From the NCBI RefSeq assembly GCF_001427905.1, contig NZ_LMEF01000002.1, forward strand, positions 56,480 through 120,479: DNA of 64,000 bases, in the 5' to 3' direction. Source of the DNA: Flavobacterium sp. Root420. GTDB taxonomy: Bacteria; Bacteroidota; Bacteroidia; Flavobacteriales; Flavobacteriaceae. The position numbers and the translations under genes were made by a program. Below are positions 62,273 to 64,000 of the stretch, one piece after another (position 1 is the first letter of the stretch; each line of letters opens with the position of its first letter). Below the pieces are notes generated by a model that was not told the origin of the DNA, ran no database searches, and was given only the letters and a program-made list of their open reading frames with translations.

Positions 62273-63148
62273 TTAATAAAGATCGTCTGTTCTTAAATTC
62301 AGGAAACGTTGTGTTGCAAAATGCGTACTTACCCAGGTAATTAAAACTCCTAATCCGAAAACGGCTAATAATACCAATCCAATTAAGGCTTTGTCTTCTA
62401 AAATTCCTAATCCAGGGAAATTAGTTTCAACATAAAGCAATAATGCAATTAGAGCAATAATTGCTAATCCGGCGCCTAACATTCCTAGTTTTACACTGCG
62501 CATTACAAATGGTTTACGAATAAACGATTTTGTTGCGCCAACCATTTGCATGGTTTTAATGATAAAACGGTTAGAGTGAATGGATAAACGTAGTGAACTG
62601 TTGATCAATAAAACGGCGATTATCGCAAGGAAAGCACTGATAATCAAAATCCACATACTTACTTTCTTGATGTTGTCGTTTACCAGATTTACCAATTGTT
62701 TATCGTAAACAATATCTTCGATCATGGTATTTTGACGTAAACTGCTTTCAATTTTTGAAATGCTGTCTCTTTCAACATAATCTGCTTTTAAGTGAATGTC
62801 GTAGGAATTCAATAATGGATTTTCTCCCAAAAAGGTCAGGAAATCTTCTCCAATAATATCGGTATGTTCTTTTGCTGCTTTTTCTTTAGAAACATAAGCA
62901 TAAGATCTTGCGAAAGGTGCTCTTTTTAATTCGGTGTTGAATGCTTTGATAACACTATCATTGGCTTCGTTTTTAAAGAAAACCGTCATTGCGATTTTTT
63001 CTTTAAAATCATTAGCCAGTTTTTTAGAATTGATAATGAATAATCCCAGTACTCCTAAAAGGAATAAAACCAGAAAAACACTTAATACAACCGAAAAATA
63101 AGAGGAAATTAACCTGCGCTTTTGAAATTTATCAAAGTTGGAACTCAT
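62273..63148 (-). CDS. ftsX: Cell-division protein FtsX
   Basis: The product has 291 residues. After a cytosolic start and one helix (about 20-40) there is an extracytoplasmic domain (MTVFFKNEANDSVIKAFN to MIEDIVYDKQLV, about 49-150), then three helices with the FtsX core RFIIKTMQMVGATKSFIRKPF (about 194-214). FtsX with the ATPase FtsE activates cell-wall hydrolases at division. ftsE is not adjacent, as is usual in this phylum. Confidence 0.94.
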   Translation of the reverse strand: MSSNFDKFQKRRLISSYFSVVLSVFLVLFLLGVLGLFIINSKKLANDFKEKIAMTVFFKNEANDSVIKAFNTELKRAPFARSYAYVSKEKAAKEHTDIIGEDFLTFLGENPLLNSYDIHLKADYVERDSISKIESSLRQNTMIEDIVYDKQLVNLVNDNIKKVSMWILIISAFLAIIAVLLINSSLRLSIHSNRFIIKTMQMVGATKSFIRKPFVMRSVKLGMLGAGLAIIALIALLLYVETNFPGLGILEDKALIGLVLLAVFGLGVLITWVSTHFATQRFLNLRTDDLY

Positions 63149-63266
63149 AGTATGCTTAAATTATGTGGTAAAAATAATAAAGAATTTCTTTATTTGAAGT
63201 TAATAACGATCAAAGTTTTAACTTTTATACCATAAATATACGATTAGATATTTAATAAAAAGTTGA

Positions 63267-63430
63267 TTTAACCGCAAATTGCGGTAAGTTTTACGCCAAG
63301 TTTGCAAAGTTGTTCCTATTTAATCTCGCAAAGTCGCGAAGTCGCAAAGTTTTTATATTCTTAGCGACTTCGCGACTTTGCGTGAAATAAGTTAGCTTCA
63401 TTAGTAAAAACTTAGCGCACTGCGGTTAAA
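63267..63430. repeat. Nested palindromic element
   Basis: Outer arms TTTAACCGCA (63267-63276) and TGCGGTTAAA (63421-63430) enclose inner arms CGCAAAGTCGCGAAGTCGC and GCGACTTCGCGACTTTGCG (about 63328-63382). The right end touches the TonB receptor stop codon. It could act as a terminator for both sides; it looks like a dispersed palindromic repeat. Confidence 0.75.
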
Positions 63431-64000
63431 TCATTTTGTTTCCCAAACCAATGATAAATAATACAATCCGCCAATTGACGGGCCTCCAAGAATTGAAGTA
63501 TAGGTTTTATTTAAAACATTAGTTCCACCTAATTTTGCTGTAATTCCTTTTTTGAAATTGTAATTTACCTGCGCATCCGTGGTCCAATACGCCGGAACGG
63601 TTCCACTTACCAAGAATGAAACATAATCAAAATTGTTCTGATAACGTGCCGTTACGCTGGCACCAAGATTTTGCCAGATATTATTTGCCATTAAAGTTCC
63701 GTTGATGTTAAATTCAGGCGTATTGAAACCGTCTTCTAAACCATCTTTATCGTCTGTTCGGTCTAATTTTGTGAATGTAACATTTGTTAAGGCGGTAAAA
63801 GTCTGATCAATTCGATATTTTAAACCTAAACTTCCTCCATAATTATAAATTTTACTTTTCGAATTCGTCCACAAACGATAACGATTCTGCGTGTTTTTAG
63901 AATATAAGACAGTCGGAATTAAATTAGGATCGCTTGTATTCGGAATACTGGCTTCAGCCTGTGCGATGAAATTTTTATAGGAGTTGTAATAGAAATCGGC
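63431..64000 (-). CDS. TonB-dependent receptor, C-terminal part only
   Basis: The frame is open to the right window edge, giving the last 189 residues. The strands DFYYNSYKNFIAQAEASIPN, YGGSLGLKYRIDQTFTALTN, WTTDAQVNYNFKKGITAKLG and the GTNVLNKTYTSILGG block with the end YYLSLVWETK match the C-terminal barrel of TonB-dependent outer-membrane receptors. The aromatic last strand is expected for Bam insertion. The substrate cannot be told. The rest of the gene lies outside. Confidence 0.87.
   Translation of the reverse strand, partial: ADFYYNSYKNFIAQAEASIPNTSDPNLIPTVLYSKNTQNRYRLWTNSKSKIYNYGGSLGLKYRIDQTFTALTNVTFTKLDRTDDKDGLEDGFNTPEFNINGTLMANNIWQNLGASVTARYQNNFDYVSFLVSGTVPAYWTTDAQVNYNFKKGITAKLGGTNVLNKTYTSILGGPSIGGLYYLSLVWETK

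Overview
The window comes from a low-GC member of the Bacteroidetes, most likely Flavobacterium or a close relative. The evidence is the AT-rich intergenic DNA, the exact TANNTTTG -7 promoter boxes (for example upstream of pyrH, asnS and the PIN toxin-antitoxin pair), the lineage-typical run ftsX-DUF3098-uppP-truB, a SusC/RagA-like TonB receptor tail, DUF5686 and carboxypeptidase-regulatory-like proteins, and intergenic 'word' repeats of the kind common in flavobacterial genomes.

Region 1 (1-29880, all minus strand) is one long accessory operon of about 30 kb. In transcription order it encodes an Skp/OmpH-like anchored protein, a small lipoprotein, an 1858-residue SpvB-like/RHS-partner protein, an 1872-residue LRR-Ig-PKD protein, an 865-residue PKD protein, a 1334-residue LRR-Ig-PKD-vWA protein ending in a YD-repeat cap, a 238-residue secreted protein, and a giant RHS protein of more than 3370 residues. 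The RHS protein runs off the left edge inside its RHS core, so any C-terminal effector lies outside. Genes overlap or sit 4-72 bp apart. Shared modules recur across neighbouring genes, and the usual C-terminal end of the SpvB-like partner appears to have moved onto a gene about 8 kb downstream. This is the best candidate for an undescribed system: a split RHS/Tc-like particle with surface-recognition proteins.

Region 2 (29881-44800) holds a tRNA-Ala(GGC), an enoyl-CoA hydratase, a QueD/PTPS-family enzyme, an LpxH-like phosphoesterase, a seven-haem lipoprotein cytochrome, a CarboxypepD-reg protein, a hopJ-hypothetical-recJ-MFS-hydrolase operon, rsmI, an acidic protein, thymidine kinase and a DUF6364/PIN toxin-antitoxin pair flanked by similar hairpins.

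Region 3 (44800-64000) is mostly core genome: rpoN, asnS, an RND/MMPL exporter, a Gdx/SugE-like SMR exporter, a LytS/LytTR two-component pair next to a CPA2 antiporter, a DUF5686 outer-membrane protein, pyrH-frr, a thioredoxin-fold protein, ftsX-DUF3098-uppP-truB, and the 3' end of a TonB-dependent receptor cut by the right edge. Several intergenic spaces contain palindromes or tandem duplications. No insertion sequence, prophage, rRNA or CRISPR array is visible.
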